From: an archaeon HR01
GTDB taxonomy: Archaea; Thermoproteota; Nitrososphaeria_A; Caldarchaeales; Caldarchaeaceae
Direction of reading: 5' to 3'
DNA: 39,423 nucleotides
Assembly (NCBI GenBank): GCA_002898355.1
Contig: BEHD01000013.1
Location: 1-39,423 of the forward strand
The notes below the pieces were generated by a model that was given only the letters and a program-made list of their open reading frames with translations, was not told the DNA's origin and ran no database searches. Of the stretch, positions 23,451 through 32,465 are shown piece after piece; positions within the stretch are counted from its first letter, which is position 1; each line of letters opens with the position of its first letter. The position numbers and the translations under genes are program-made.

Positions 23451-25796
23451 ATGGGTAGGTATATCGGTGCGGCGATAAAGAGGAGGGAGGACCCGATACT
23501 ACTGACCGGTAGGGGTAGGTATGTGGATGACATCAAGCTGCCGGGCATGGTTTACGCAGGCTTTGTCAGGTCCGGATACGCCCACGCCAGGATAGTGAGT
23601 ATAGACCTCTCAAGGGCTGTCAAGCATCCCGACTTCGTAGGCGCCCTAATGCCAGAGGAGTCGGCGCCCCTCCCAACATGGATGAGATATAAAGGACTGA
23701 GGGCCGTCCCACGATACTCGCTGGCCAGGGGGAAGGCCCGATATGTGGGTGAGCCGATAGTGGCCATAGCGTCAAAGGACCGGTACAGCCTCAACGACAT
23801 ACTGGAGTCTGTCGAAGTTGAGATGGAGCCTTTGGAGCCGGTTGTTGACGCTGAGAAGGCCCTAGAACCCGGTGCACCACTGCTATATGAGGAGTGGGGT
23901 GACAACATTATCATGCACTCCAGCTTCAGGGCTGGAGATGTGGAGGAAGCCCTCAGAAGAGCCGACCTAGTCGTCAGACGTAGATATACAAACCAGAGAT
24001 ACGCCCCCACACCGATAGAGGGTAGGGCGGTTCTCAGCTACTATGACAGGGCTAGGGATGAGCTCACAGTCTGGGACTCCACACAGTTCCCACATGTACT
24101 GCAGACATATCTGGCTGAGGCGTTGGGGTATCCGGAGAACAAGATTAGGGTTATAGCGCCTGATGTGGGGGGCGGGTTCGGCCCCAAATCCAGTGTCTGG
24201 CAGGAGGAGGTATCAACCATCCAGCTATCCCTCAAGCTGGGCCTTCCGGTCAAATGGGTGGAGACCAGGCGGGAGCATCTGCTGGTATGCGGGCATGAGA
24301 GGCAGCAGGTCCACTATATAGAGGCCGGGTTCAGCAGGGATGGAAAACTTCTGGCCATAAGGGATAAGGTGATAGCCGACATAGGAGTTTACGGAGCCTT
24401 CTGGACGGAGACCCAGCCCGTCATGGTCACGATGGCTGCGATACCAGGCCCATACAACTTCACCAACTACGAGTACGAGATATACTGCGCCGTCACCAAC
24501 AAGGCTCCCTACTCACCCCATAGAGGGTTCGGAAGGCCTGTGGCCGCTTTTGTGATGGAGAGGCTGATGGATGACGCAGCCAGAGAGCTGGGGCTTGACC
24601 CGGTTGAGATAAGGAGGAGGAATCTTGTAGGCCCTGAGGCCATGCCATATAAAAACGTCCACGGGATAGTATATGACAGCGGCGACTATCCGAAGGCGTT
24701 GGAGCTGGCGTTGAAACAGGCCAGATACCACGAGTGGAGGAGTATTCAGGAGGAGGAGAGGAGGAGGGGGAGGCTCATAGGTATTGGCGTGGCCATGTAT
24801 GTGGAGTATACCACGCCCAGCAGCGAGAGGCTGGCCAAGGGTCTGGGATGGGAGGTGGGTGGCTACGACTCCGCCACCATCAAGGTTGAGCCTGAGGGCA
24901 AGATTGTGGTGACGACCGGTACGGCCAGCCAGGGGCAGGGCCACTATACTGTATACGCCCAGATAGCCGCAGATGTTCTTGGTGCCAAGCTGGATGACGT
25001 GGTAGTCTACGAGGGTGACAGCAAAAACCATCCATACGGCTTCGGAGCATGGGCCAGCAGAAGCACCGTGGCGGTGGGCGGAGCCATCATAAGGGCTGGG
25101 GAGCAGCTACTCAAGAAGATGAAAGCCATCGCAGCACATCTACTTGAGGCCAACCCAGACGACTTGGAAACCTCGGAGAGCAGGATATATGTGAGGGATG
25201 CGCCTGAGAGGTCTGTATCCTTCGCCGAGATAGCCACTGTGGCCTGGAGGATGCCCACGAAGATGCCGCCTGACATGGAGCCCGGACTCGAATACACAGC
25301 CCACTACGAGCCCAAAGCCTTCACCACATGCAGCTATGCAGTCCACATACCGGTAGTCGAGGTCGACCCCGAGACAGGGCAGTTCAAGGTCCTTGAGTAT
25401 CATATCTTTGACGACAGCGGCGTGGTTGTAAACCCCATAACACTATACGGACAGATACACGGAGCAGTAGCCCACGGCGTTGGAGGAGCGGTGTACGAGG
25501 AGCTGGTCTACGATGAGAACGGCCAACTGCTAACATCCACGTTCATGGACTATCTCATACCGTCAGCGGTGGAGATGTTCAACATGGAGATAGAGCATAT
25601 GGAGACGCCTTCACCTCAGCCGGGAGGCTTCAAAGGCATGGGTGAGGGTGGGGCGATAGCCGCACCGGCAGCGCTGGCCAACGCAGTCCAGGACGCCCTC
25701 TCACATCTAGGCGTCACAATCACCGACACCCCCCTAAAACCAGACTACATACGGAGGCTCATCCAATCCGCCACCCCAAAAAACCCGAGAAGATGA
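23451..25796 (+). CDS. second molybdenum hydroxylase large subunit
   Basis: The 781-residue product has the N-terminal RREDPILLTGRGRYVDD typical of CoxL/XDH-like large subunits, the cofactor loop GGGFGPKSS near residues 240-248, HRGFGRPVA near 355-363, and catalytic Glu at about 732 in KGMGEGG. It lacks the CO dehydrogenase loop AYxCSFR. No small or medium subunit gene accompanies it, so it may borrow those at 14.4-15.8 kb or use distant partners. The ATG at 23451 is preceded by GGGTGA. A GTG at 23442 overlaps the upstream stop and is an alternative. The substrate is not determined. Confidence 0.92.
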   Translation: MGRYIGAAIKRREDPILLTGRGRYVDDIKLPGMVYAGFVRSGYAHARIVSIDLSRAVKHPDFVGALMPEESAPLPTWMRYKGLRAVPRYSLARGKARYVGEPIVAIASKDRYSLNDILESVEVEMEPLEPVVDAEKALEPGAPLLYEEWGDNIIMHSSFRAGDVEEALRRADLVVRRRYTNQRYAPTPIEGRAVLSYYDRARDELTVWDSTQFPHVLQTYLAEALGYPENKIRVIAPDVGGGFGPKSSVWQEEVSTIQLSLKLGLPVKWVETRREHLLVCGHERQQVHYIEAGFSRDGKLLAIRDKVIADIGVYGAFWTETQPVMVTMAAIPGPYNFTNYEYEIYCAVTNKAPYSPHRGFGRPVAAFVMERLMDDAARELGLDPVEIRRRNLVGPEAMPYKNVHGIVYDSGDYPKALELALKQARYHEWRSIQEEERRRGRLIGIGVAMYVEYTTPSSERLAKGLGWEVGGYDSATIKVEPEGKIVVTTGTASQGQGHYTVYAQIAADVLGAKLDDVVVYEGDSKNHPYGFGAWASRSTVAVGGAIIRAGEQLLKKMKAIAAHLLEANPDDLETSESRIYVRDAPERSVSFAEIATVAWRMPTKMPPDMEPGLEYTAHYEPKAFTTCSYAVHIPVVEVDPETGQFKVLEYHIFDDSGVVVNPITLYGQIHGAVAHGVGGAVYEELVYDENGQLLTSTFMDYLIPSAVEMFNMEIEHMETPSPQPGGFKGMGEGGAIAAPAALANAVQDALSHLGVTITDTPLKPDYIRRLIQSATPKNPRR

Positions 25797-25802
25797 CCGA
25801 AC

Positions 25803-26246
25803 CTATTTAGAATTCTTACGGAGATAGAGGAACGACATCTCCGCCTCCATCACAACAGCGTTTCTTGTGTTGTTGAAGCATTCGATGAAAAATTTTACAA
25901 AACCCTTCTCCGGCGACTTTGTCTCCCTCTTCTCCAACACCCGACATCTCACCGATATAACGTCGCCGGGGTGGGAGGGAGCCTTCATCGAGAGCCTGTC
26001 CACACCGACCAGGGCCGTGATATGGTCGAAGAGGCCTGTCTGGTAGAGGAGCCCAATCACGAAGGATATTATGAGTGCTGCGGGGACCACACGGGCTGGA
26101 AAACCCCTCTCCCTAGCTGATGCGTCGCTGAGAAAGAGCGGGTTAGCCGCCCATGTAAGTGAGGTGAAGACCTCCACGTCGGCCGCTGTTATTACCCTAC
26201 TCCTCGAGACTATCTCCTGACCCGGATTGATGTCTTCGTAGAACAT
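25803..26246 (-). CDS. MaoC-like hotdog-fold hydratase/dehydratase
   Basis: The 147-residue product begins MFYEDINPGQEIVSRSRVIT, the characteristic start of MaoC-like domains, and continues with the hotdog helix and strands. The usual catalytic D-x4-H stretch reads TSLTWAANPLFLSD, so Asp and His appear replaced by Trp and Leu near residues 30-37. This protein may therefore bind an acyl-CoA or act without the standard dyad. I chose the ATG one base after the aminotransferase stop. The frame stays open further upstream. It belongs to a minus-strand group with an aminotransferase. Confidence 0.75.
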   Translation of the reverse strand: MFYEDINPGQEIVSRSRVITAADVEVFTSLTWAANPLFLSDASARERGFPARVVPAALIISFVIGLLYQTGLFDHITALVGVDRLSMKAPSHPGDVISVRCRVLEKRETKSPEKGFVKFFIECFNNTRNAVVMEAEMSFLYLRKNSK

Positions 26247-26247
26247 C

Positions 26248-27393
26248 TCAGCCCGACCAGTTGCGGTCAAACTCTTTCTCAGCCTGCTCCACAGCTGTCT
26301 CGACATCAGCCTCCATGCCGAGCGTGTTAAGCGTCTTACCTAGAGCATAGACCGTGTAGATGATTTTATCCCGGCCTATCAACCCTATGTTGGCTATCCT
26401 GAACATCTTACCCTTGTAGTGGGCCAGGCCTCCAGCTATTAGGACACCGTATCTTTTCTTCATCGTCTCACGTATAGCCGTATCAGTCAACCCCTTCGGT
26501 ATATGCATGGCCGCCACTATGGGCGACTCATACCCACGTGCAGCATACAACTCGAGGCCATAATGTCTCAGGCCTGCGTAGAGAGCTGCTGCACCTGCCG
26601 CATGCCTTGCAAGCCATCTCTCATACCCAAACTCCAGTATCATTTTGAGGGATTCGTCAAGGGCCCAGAAGAGTGTTATCGCAGGTGTGAAGGGGGTCTC
26701 CCACCTCTCCATAAAATGCTTGTATTTGAAGAAGTCGAAGTATGGCGGCCTCACCTTCTTCTTGCTGACTTTCTCCCAAGCCCTCTCACTCACTGAGACG
26801 AGGGCCAGTCCCGGCGGAGCGGCTAGACATTTCTGAGTCCCAGCAACACAGACGTCAATACCTGATTCGTCGGCCGCAACCCTCACACCCCCGATGGCAG
26901 TGACCGCGTCAACAACGAGCAAAACCCCCCTCTCCCTACATATTCTACCTATCTCCTTCACATCCTTCGAGATGATGCCTGTGGATGTTTCGTTGTATGG
27001 GAAGGCCACGATGGAGACGCCGGGGTTCTGGTCGAGGAGTTTCTTCACTGCATCTGGGCTGGGTCCTTCTCCGTTGTCGAGTTTGGCCTGTATTACCTCA
27101 GCTCCGTAGGCCTGGAAGGCCTCACCCATCCTCTCCGCAAAAAGGCCGGCGGTGGGTATCAAAACCTTATCACCGGGCATCGTGAGGTTGGCTGCAGCCG
27201 CCTCAACACCTCCGGTTCCCGAAGCGGTGAAGATGAACAAATCAGAGCTGGTCTCAAAAATTTTCTTACTGTTCCCCACGACGCTTCTCATCAACTCCCT
27301 AAAGTCTTCCGAGCGGTGGTCTATCATCTGCCTGGCCATGGAACGGATAACCCTCTCATCAATCTCGGTAGGACCCGGAATCATCAGCAACAT
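26248..27393 (-). CDS. class V aminotransferase (alanine/serine-glyoxylate type)
   Basis: The 381-residue product opens with MLLMIPGPTEIDERV, the standard start of the alanine-glyoxylate/serine-glyoxylate family. TASGTGGVEAA near residues 57-67 lies in the cofactor site, VVDAVTAIGG near 158-167, and the PLP lysine is in AGTQKCLAAPPG near 183-194. It transfers an amino group between an amino acid and glyoxylate or pyruvate. A CCTTATAGCC box at 27421-27430 is placed for its promoter. The partner gene downstream is MaoC-like. The GlcD-type oxidase elsewhere in the window could supply glyoxylate, which is a guess. Confidence 0.9.
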   Translation of the reverse strand: MLLMIPGPTEIDERVIRSMARQMIDHRSEDFRELMRSVVGNSKKIFETSSDLFIFTASGTGGVEAAAANLTMPGDKVLIPTAGLFAERMGEAFQAYGAEVIQAKLDNGEGPSPDAVKKLLDQNPGVSIVAFPYNETSTGIISKDVKEIGRICRERGVLLVVDAVTAIGGVRVAADESGIDVCVAGTQKCLAAPPGLALVSVSERAWEKVSKKKVRPPYFDFFKYKHFMERWETPFTPAITLFWALDESLKMILEFGYERWLARHAAGAAALYAGLRHYGLELYAARGYESPIVAAMHIPKGLTDTAIRETMKKRYGVLIAGGLAHYKGKMFRIANIGLIGRDKIIYTVYALGKTLNTLGMEADVETAVEQAEKEFDRNWSG

Positions 27394-27442
27394 GTTATCT
27401 CATCTCTAGATGTCTGGCTGGGCTATAAGGGTGTATTAGGGG

Positions 27443-28216
27443 TTATCTGTCTCTGAACTCTGGTTTCCTCTTCTCTAGGAACGCTGTTACCCCCTCCCGT
27501 CTATCCTCTGTATGCCAAGTAAAGTAGTGGATTTCCTTCTCCATCTCCAGGCCGGCTGAAAGCGTTGTCTCGAGGCTGGCGTTGACGGCCTTCTTGATGA
27601 GTGAGAGGATGGGGAGGCTCTTCGTCTTCAGCTCAGCCACCAGCTCAGATGTCTTCTCCTCCAGCTTCTCCGGCTCCACAACATAGTTCACCAGACCTAT
27701 CATCTCCGCCTCCTCGGCGCTGACCAGCCTGCCTGTCAGCATTATCTCCTTGGCCCGTCTAAAACCCACCAGCCTCGGAAGCCTCTGGGTCGCCCCACCG
27801 CCAGGCGTCAGCCCAACCCTAATCTCAGGCTGCCCGAAGACAGCCCTCCTAGACGCTACCACTATATCACAGCCCAGCATTAACTCGCATCCCCCGCCCA
27901 GACAGTATCCATCCACCTCCGCCACAACAATCTTCGACATCTCCTGAATATACGCCGTAATCCGCTGGGTCCCGTAGTCCTTATGGTATGCACGTATCTC
28001 AAGCCCCGTCATCCTAGCCATCTCCTCAAGGTCCGCACCACTGCAGAAATTCCCTCCAGCACCCCTAAGAACGACAACCTTAACCCTTGAGTCGTTTTCC
28101 GCTTCTCTCAGAGCCTGCAGCAGCCCTGCCCTAAGCTCTTTGTTGAGGGCGTTCCTCTTCTCAGGCCTGTTAAGGGTTATCCACGCCACACCATCGGACA
28201 CTTCATATTTTAACAC
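27443..28216 (-). CDS. enoyl-CoA hydratase/isomerase family protein
   Basis: The 257-residue product has the crotonase oxyanion-hole segments GAGGNFCSGADLEE near residues 52-65 and DGYCLGGGCELML near 101-113, followed by FGQPEIRVGLTPGGG near 126-140, which includes the catalytic Glu positions of hydratases. It would hydrate an enoyl-CoA in fatty-acid or amino-acid breakdown. The start is GTG, with a TATA box 26 bases upstream, so the mRNA is leaderless. It precedes the aminotransferase and MaoC-like genes on the same strand. Confidence 0.92.
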   Translation of the reverse strand: MLKYEVSDGVAWITLNRPEKRNALNKELRAGLLQALREAENDSRVKVVVLRGAGGNFCSGADLEEMARMTGLEIRAYHKDYGTQRITAYIQEMSKIVVAEVDGYCLGGGCELMLGCDIVVASRRAVFGQPEIRVGLTPGGGATQRLPRLVGFRRAKEIMLTGRLVSAEEAEMIGLVNYVVEPEKLEEKTSELVAELKTKSLPILSLIKKAVNASLETTLSAGLEMEKEIHYFTWHTEDRREGVTAFLEKRKPEFRDR

Positions 28217-28235
28217 AGTATGTGGGGTTATGAGA

Positions 28236-28347
28236 AGATATTAAAGATAGCCTGCCCCAAACACCTGTCATAGGACAACCCTGCATTTGGAGGGGCTTAA
28301 ATATTTTCGGAGTGGCGCCAGTTTAGGCTGGCTATCGCTTATTAATT
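28236..28347. promoter_or_regulatory. divergent promoters between enoyl-CoA hydratase and exported-protein genes
   Basis: On the minus strand, TTTAATATC at about 28238-28246 lies 26 bases before the hydratase GTG. On the plus strand, CTTATTAATTC at 28338-28347 lies 27 bases before the ATG at 28370. Another AT-rich stretch, cttaaatatttt near 28297-28308, could be a further promoter. Confidence 0.45.
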
Positions 28348-28369
28348 CGTCTGGTGTGGAGCTTCCGGA

Positions 28370-29725
28370 ATGGGCGGAGTAACTGCTCTAATCTTCCTAG
28401 TAGTCATTCTTCTAGCCACGCAGGCTGTGGAGGCTCAGGCCGTTGATGTCCGCAATGTTAGAGATGTCCTGAAGGCGGATTATATCTATCTCTCGAGTCT
28501 GGTGGGCTCTGATGGCAGCGTTGTGGAGCCCTACAACAGCCTCAGGTCGCAGGCTTTGGTGGGTTCTATGGCCGGCTGGCTCCACATTGGCTTAGGCGAC
28601 ACCGAGTCTCTCATGTTGCTGGATAAGGTGGCTGACGCCGTCAACTCTAGAGTGGAGAGGGAGGATGGCGTGGACCTGGGTTTCGACGGCGGCGTCCAAG
28701 ACGGCGAGAACCTCATAACACATTTGACTGTGGCCGACCTACTCTCCATCCATTACGGCCTCACCAAGGACCCCAGAAGCAGGGCTAACCTGCTCAGGCT
28801 GTTGGAGAGTGTGGAGAAGAAGATTGGCTGGACACCACCCACCAGCAAAGCCGCCATCCTAGCCAGAGCCTCAAGCCTCTCATTCCTCGCCGGCGGGCAG
28901 CCCCTCAAGGAAGACGTATCGGAGGCGCTGGATGAATATGCCAGACGCATATACGATATTATAAACTACTCAGCGGTAGGATATGAGAAGCTCACCAGCT
29001 CCCTCAAACAGCTCTCGCTGCTCATGGAGGCAGCCCGTGAGGCGGGTTTGGAGCCTCCAGCCGAGCTGGTGGCTCTGTGGAGTGTCCACGTCGACTACGT
29101 GGTTGAAGCAACCCAGACACTACCGATAAGCTCCGAAGGTTATAGGAAGCTGCTCCGTGGTTTTTCATCTCTGGTGGATGCCGCAGCCAACACCCACCTC
29201 AACGCTTCAAAGGTTGCGGCTGAACAGGCCGTGAGAACGGCGGAGGCGATAGATGGGATATGGAGGGCGGGTGACAGAATCCTCTACCTCCCCGTTGACC
29301 CTCTAGAAGTCTATCCGCTAGACCCCCTCACCCCGGCCGATAGAATTGTCGCAGACCAAGCAGCCGGCCGGACCGTTTTAATGGCGGACCTCAGGTTCCC
29401 CATACTCATCCTAACGCTCGAACAGGCCGTGGGAGAGAGGCCGGACCTCCACGAGGCTGTCACACTAGCCATTTCCAGGGTCTCAGTAAAGGATGGATAC
29501 TTTCCCCTCATCGAGAGGGGTTTAATCAAGTCGGAAGAGCTGGTCAACAGATGGTTGCGCATCCAGCTCCTCTCCACATACCTAGCCCTACAGAGGGCGC
29601 CTTCAGTGCAGCAGAGAGGCGAGACCCTACAGCTATTCCTCGGCACACACCCCACATTCCTAGCCATTCTAACGATGCTCCTAACGATAGCTATCCTCCG
29701 CAGGGTTGGCGCCCTGAGGTGGTGA
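28370..29725 (+). CDS. exported, C-terminally anchored protein of unknown function
   Basis: The 451-residue product has a signal peptide (hydrophobic residues 4-20, with a likely cut after VEAQA) and a C-terminal membrane helix (about residues 428-446, FLAILTMLLTIAIL) with a short basic tail. Most of the protein would therefore be outside the cell. The ectodomain is mainly helical, with repeated helix pairs that recall alpha/alpha-toroid proteins such as glycosidases or terpenoid cyclases, but no catalytic motif is recognised. The next gene follows after four bases and encodes a multi-span membrane protein, so the two may form a surface complex. Confidence 0.75.
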   Translation: MGGVTALIFLVVILLATQAVEAQAVDVRNVRDVLKADYIYLSSLVGSDGSVVEPYNSLRSQALVGSMAGWLHIGLGDTESLMLLDKVADAVNSRVEREDGVDLGFDGGVQDGENLITHLTVADLLSIHYGLTKDPRSRANLLRLLESVEKKIGWTPPTSKAAILARASSLSFLAGGQPLKEDVSEALDEYARRIYDIINYSAVGYEKLTSSLKQLSLLMEAAREAGLEPPAELVALWSVHVDYVVEATQTLPISSEGYRKLLRGFSSLVDAAANTHLNASKVAAEQAVRTAEAIDGIWRAGDRILYLPVDPLEVYPLDPLTPADRIVADQAAGRTVLMADLRFPILILTLEQAVGERPDLHEAVTLAISRVSVKDGYFPLIERGLIKSEELVNRWLRIQLLSTYLALQRAPSVQQRGETLQLFLGTHPTFLAILTMLLTIAILRRVGALRW

Positions 29726-29729
29726 ATAG

Positions 29730-30905
29730 ATGGCCGAGCCATCAATCAGGACAGGTGTGGCCATCACACTCGCCGGCGTCGCACTCATCGCCATAGCAAC
29801 ATCCCTAGAATACGCGGCCAGAGCCGGATGGCTTATACTGCTGGCAGGATGGTTTCCAGCCCTCCTCAACATACTCCAGTTTGACCTCGGCCCGGCGGTG
29901 ACCTCGTTCGGAGTGGGATGGGCCGTCAGCGGGCTGCACCCTATGAGAAAATGGTATCTATACCCGGCTGCAGGCGGCCTACTTCTTGCAACCTCATCCT
30001 TCGCCGCCTCCATCCTCATCCGGCCTGAGCCAATCCTGTACACGGCGATAACGCTGTCTCTCACATGGTCAGTGGGCCCGGCTTTACTGGCGTCTGGTGT
30101 GGTGGCAGGGATGCTGGTGAATATGCGTGCCTCGAGGCATGGTGTGAAGCCGCCCCCCAACCCCCACGAGAACGAGCTAGACACCGTTGTCATAGCCGCC
30201 CTATACATGCCGCTACTACCCCTAATCACCGACACAGCATTCTATCTCAGATATGTCGTACCGGTCATACTCACCTGGCTCTTCTGGCATATGCTGGCCG
30301 ACCGGTTTACCGCCTATCTTCTGACGAGAAGGGTGAGAAAAGGTGGAGGTCATATAATGCTTGTGGCTGTGGAGCCACCCTCACCAGAGGAGACTACACT
30401 CATGAATATCGTCTCCCGCTCATATTATCCGATGGCTTTCGGGTTGGGCGTAACAACAACGGTGGCAAGCGTGCTGGACCTACTGAACATTCAAGTCTTC
30501 GGAGGCGACCCCTTCTCAGCTGCCGCAGGCGCATCCGTAGCCTCCATTGCGGCTATTGCGGCCGGCTCTCTATACGTGGGTCCTGTCCTCTGGCTCTATG
30601 AAGACCTGGGTGTGAGGGTTTTTGATAGGGCTGGAAATGTCATAAGACGACCTGCCATACACAGCTTCGCAGAGGAGATGGTAGAGATATACACCTTCCT
30701 CTTCTCACCGATAGGGTTCACCTTCGCAGTGGCCAACGGCGACCTACCCCTAGCCCTCATACTTTTAGGCCTGGTCTTCCACCTACTCTTCACGGTATCC
30801 ATGTCCTCCACCTATCTATACATCAGGTTTTCAGCCAAGAAGCATCTGGAAAAAGTGCTGAATAAGCTGGAGAAGAACGGCGCTCTTGTCAAGCAGTACC
30901 GCTAA
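29730..30905 (+). CDS. multi-span membrane protein of unknown function
   Basis: The 391-residue product has about nine hydrophobic segments, a cytoplasmic-looking basic loop after the fifth (NMRASRHGVKPPPNPHENE) and a charged C-terminal tail (KKHLEKVLNKLEKNGALVKQ). No transporter signature is recognised. Four bases separate it from the exported protein gene upstream, indicating one operon. Its end overlaps the convergent PRC-barrel gene by four bases. Confidence 0.75.
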   Translation: MAEPSIRTGVAITLAGVALIAIATSLEYAARAGWLILLAGWFPALLNILQFDLGPAVTSFGVGWAVSGLHPMRKWYLYPAAGGLLLATSSFAASILIRPEPILYTAITLSLTWSVGPALLASGVVAGMLVNMRASRHGVKPPPNPHENELDTVVIAALYMPLLPLITDTAFYLRYVVPVILTWLFWHMLADRFTAYLLTRRVRKGGGHIMLVAVEPPSPEETTLMNIVSRSYYPMAFGLGVTTTVASVLDLLNIQVFGGDPFSAAAGASVASIAAIAAGSLYVGPVLWLYEDLGVRVFDRAGNVIRRPAIHSFAEEMVEIYTFLFSPIGFTFAVANGDLPLALILLGLVFHLLFTVSMSSTYLYIRFSAKKHLEKVLNKLEKNGALVKQYR

Positions 30906-31447
30906 ACATACCGGCCCTCGTTGTAGCAGTACCACCTCTGATACTGATCTATCCATGTAAGCTCCCTGCCGCATGTGGGGCATGTAGCCTTCTTCTTACC
31001 GAAAGGCAGCTTGGAGAGAAAACCGCCCGCCTGCTGCTGGGGAGGAATTGCCGTCGGCTGAATAGGGGTGGATAGCGGTTGTGGTGGGGCTGTAGCCTGT
31101 GCGGGCTGGGCAGCGCTTACCGGCTCTGGAGCCTTAACCTCCACCTTCTCCTTCAACATGATTATGTCACCCACCGACCCCACGTTATTCCAAGGAATAC
31201 GCTCCACAGTGTTGACTCTGGTGAGCACCTGAAGGCTTATCTCCCCACCACCGAGAGGAATCTCCACATCCTGAACAGTGCCGACAAGATATCCGTCTGG
31301 ATTGTAGACCTGCATTCCTATGATTCTGGCCCTAGGTACACCGGCCATGTTTAACGTGTTACTCAGATATTGATAAGCTTTTCGGCGGCTCTCTGCCTTG
31401 CGGCTCAAGAGTCTGGCCGTAGGCCCTAAAAATAGATAATCCCACAT
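30902..31447 (-). CDS. PRC-barrel protein with C-terminal zinc ribbon
   Basis: The product (181 residues from the first ATG) has three parts. A PRC-barrel-like domain (RARIIGMQVYNPDGYLVG to NNVGSVGDIIMLKEKVEV) lies near residues 40-107. A Pro/Gln/Ala-rich linker lies near 108-150. A zinc ribbon begins with CPTCGRELTW and has a second, partial pair in WYCYNEGRYV. PRC barrels occur in archaeal proteins that dock onto RNA, membranes or cell-division machinery, as in CdvA, although this is not CdvA. The start is uncertain: ATG at 31348, just before the barrel, is an alternative. Confidence 0.7.
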   Translation of the reverse strand: MWDYLFLGPTARLLSRKAESRRKAYQYLSNTLNMAGVPRARIIGMQVYNPDGYLVGTVQDVEIPLGGGEISLQVLTRVNTVERIPWNNVGSVGDIIMLKEKVEVKAPEPVSAAQPAQATAPPQPLSTPIQPTAIPPQQQAGGFLSKLPFGKKKATCPTCGRELTWIDQYQRWYCYNEGRYV

Positions 31448-31461
31448 AGGTTAAACATGTT

Positions 31462-31848
31462 TCAGACTTGGTCCAAACTCAACAGATATAGTTTCTCATA
31501 AATTGGATATTTCTCAACCAACAGCTTACCCTTGCCCAACGCCCTATTCATAAACCATGCTGGAGCGTTATTCAAGACATTCACGTCAACCGGCATGCCT
31601 GTTTCTTTTTCAAGTTTTTTTTCTAGGGAAAACTTTTTACTTAAATAATCAACCCCTTTTCCAACGTATATGGCTACATCTATGTCTCTAAAACGCTCCT
31701 CTGATATGAATGAGCCGTGAACAACAGCGAGGACAATGTCTTCATCCTTCTCCAGCACCTGCTTAATCCTTGACAAGATTGACTCCCTTTCACTTGTCTC
31801 GAGTTTACGTAGCCTGAACCTGTTACTCTCCTCCGCCTCCCAGAACAT
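31462..31848 (-). CDS. mntA: MNT-type nucleotidyltransferase antitoxin
   Basis: The 128-residue product has the minimal nucleotidyltransferase motif GSF (residues 45-47), then DID at 55-57 and a third acidic site in PVDVNVL. Such MntA proteins inactivate HepT-type toxins by adding AMP groups to a tyrosine near the HEPN active site. The gene overlaps the upstream hepT by 26 bases, the usual coupled arrangement. The loop between GS and DxD is eight residues, shorter than the usual ten. The base composition is more AT-rich than in core genes. Confidence 0.85.
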   Translation of the reverse strand: MFWEAEESNRFRLRKLETSERESILSRIKQVLEKDEDIVLAVVHGSFISEERFRDIDVAIYVGKGVDYLSKKFSLEKKLEKETGMPVDVNVLNNAPAWFMNRALGKGKLLVEKYPIYEKLYLLSLDQV

Positions 31849-32257
31849 AATCCATCAATCCCTTCACTATGCTCTTGATAGACTCAACTCCACTACCCCG
31901 AGCCTCCTCATAAATTCTCCTATCATCTACTTCCCAGTACCTGTGAATGATGATGTTTCTGAGCCTTATCAGGCCCTCAAAGGCGTCTGCCTCGCTTGGT
32001 GCAAGTATCCCCTCATCTAAAAGTCTTCTAGCAACCTCAACGTATCCCATCTGCCTCGTCTCACCTTTTAATTCCCTAAGAATTCTAACAGACGCGGCAA
32101 CTAGTGATTCAACAACCTCAACCACTGCCATTCGAAGGGTGTACCTATTCCTTATGTCGGAAAAGAAGATATCCCATGAAAGTGAAGATATACTTTGCAG
32201 AACTTTGAGAGACTGCTCAGCCTCTCCAATAAGCTTGATTATCCTTTCCACATCCAA
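31823..32257 (-). CDS. hepT: HEPN-domain RNase toxin (HepT/DUF86-like)
   Basis: The 144-residue helical protein has R100-NIII-H105-R-Y107, an exact RX4HXY motif. Arg and His form the RNase site and Tyr is the AMP-acceptor position in characterised HepT toxins. It is encoded before and overlaps the MNT gene. The start is TTG 32257, preceded by AAGGAG four bases upstream. The Gly-rich tail (VLGGGGE) lies in the overlap. The pair forms a type VII toxin-antitoxin module, often found in mobile or defence-rich DNA, consistent with the accessory region that begins here. Confidence 0.88.
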   Translation of the reverse strand: MDVERIIKLIGEAEQSLKVLQSISSLSWDIFFSDIRNRYTLRMAVVEVVESLVAASVRILRELKGETRQMGYVEVARRLLDEGILAPSEADAFEGLIRLRNIIIHRYWEVDDRRIYEEARGSGVESIKSIVKGLMDYVLGGGGE

Positions 32258-32465
32258 GCGGCTCCTTCACTCTTACCAATTTGTTTGATATAACCGTTTG
32301 TATTCCGAAAAGTTCGCCTTGTCGGAATTCCATCACAAGTGTAGTTACAAGGAGACGACTATAATACTGCGCTACCCTAGCATCAACATAGAGCGGAGGA
32401 CGCCTGCCATCCAACCACTCCCCTAAAGATTTTTCGCATTTACATGACCCTGTGTATGCAGAGAT

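Noticed and set aside
22156-27393. Purine degradation cluster (xanthine dehydrogenase, allantoate amidohydrolase, ureidoglycine aminotransferase)
   Set aside because: The gene types fit superficially, but the M20 protein lacks the allantoate amidohydrolase motif and key ligands, and no urate or allantoin enzyme is present.
32217-32414. A 65-codon frame upstream of hepT
   Set aside because: It overlaps the hepT start by 41 bases and covers its likely promoter (TATAT near 32287) and Shine-Dalgarno sequence. No family or coding bias is evident.
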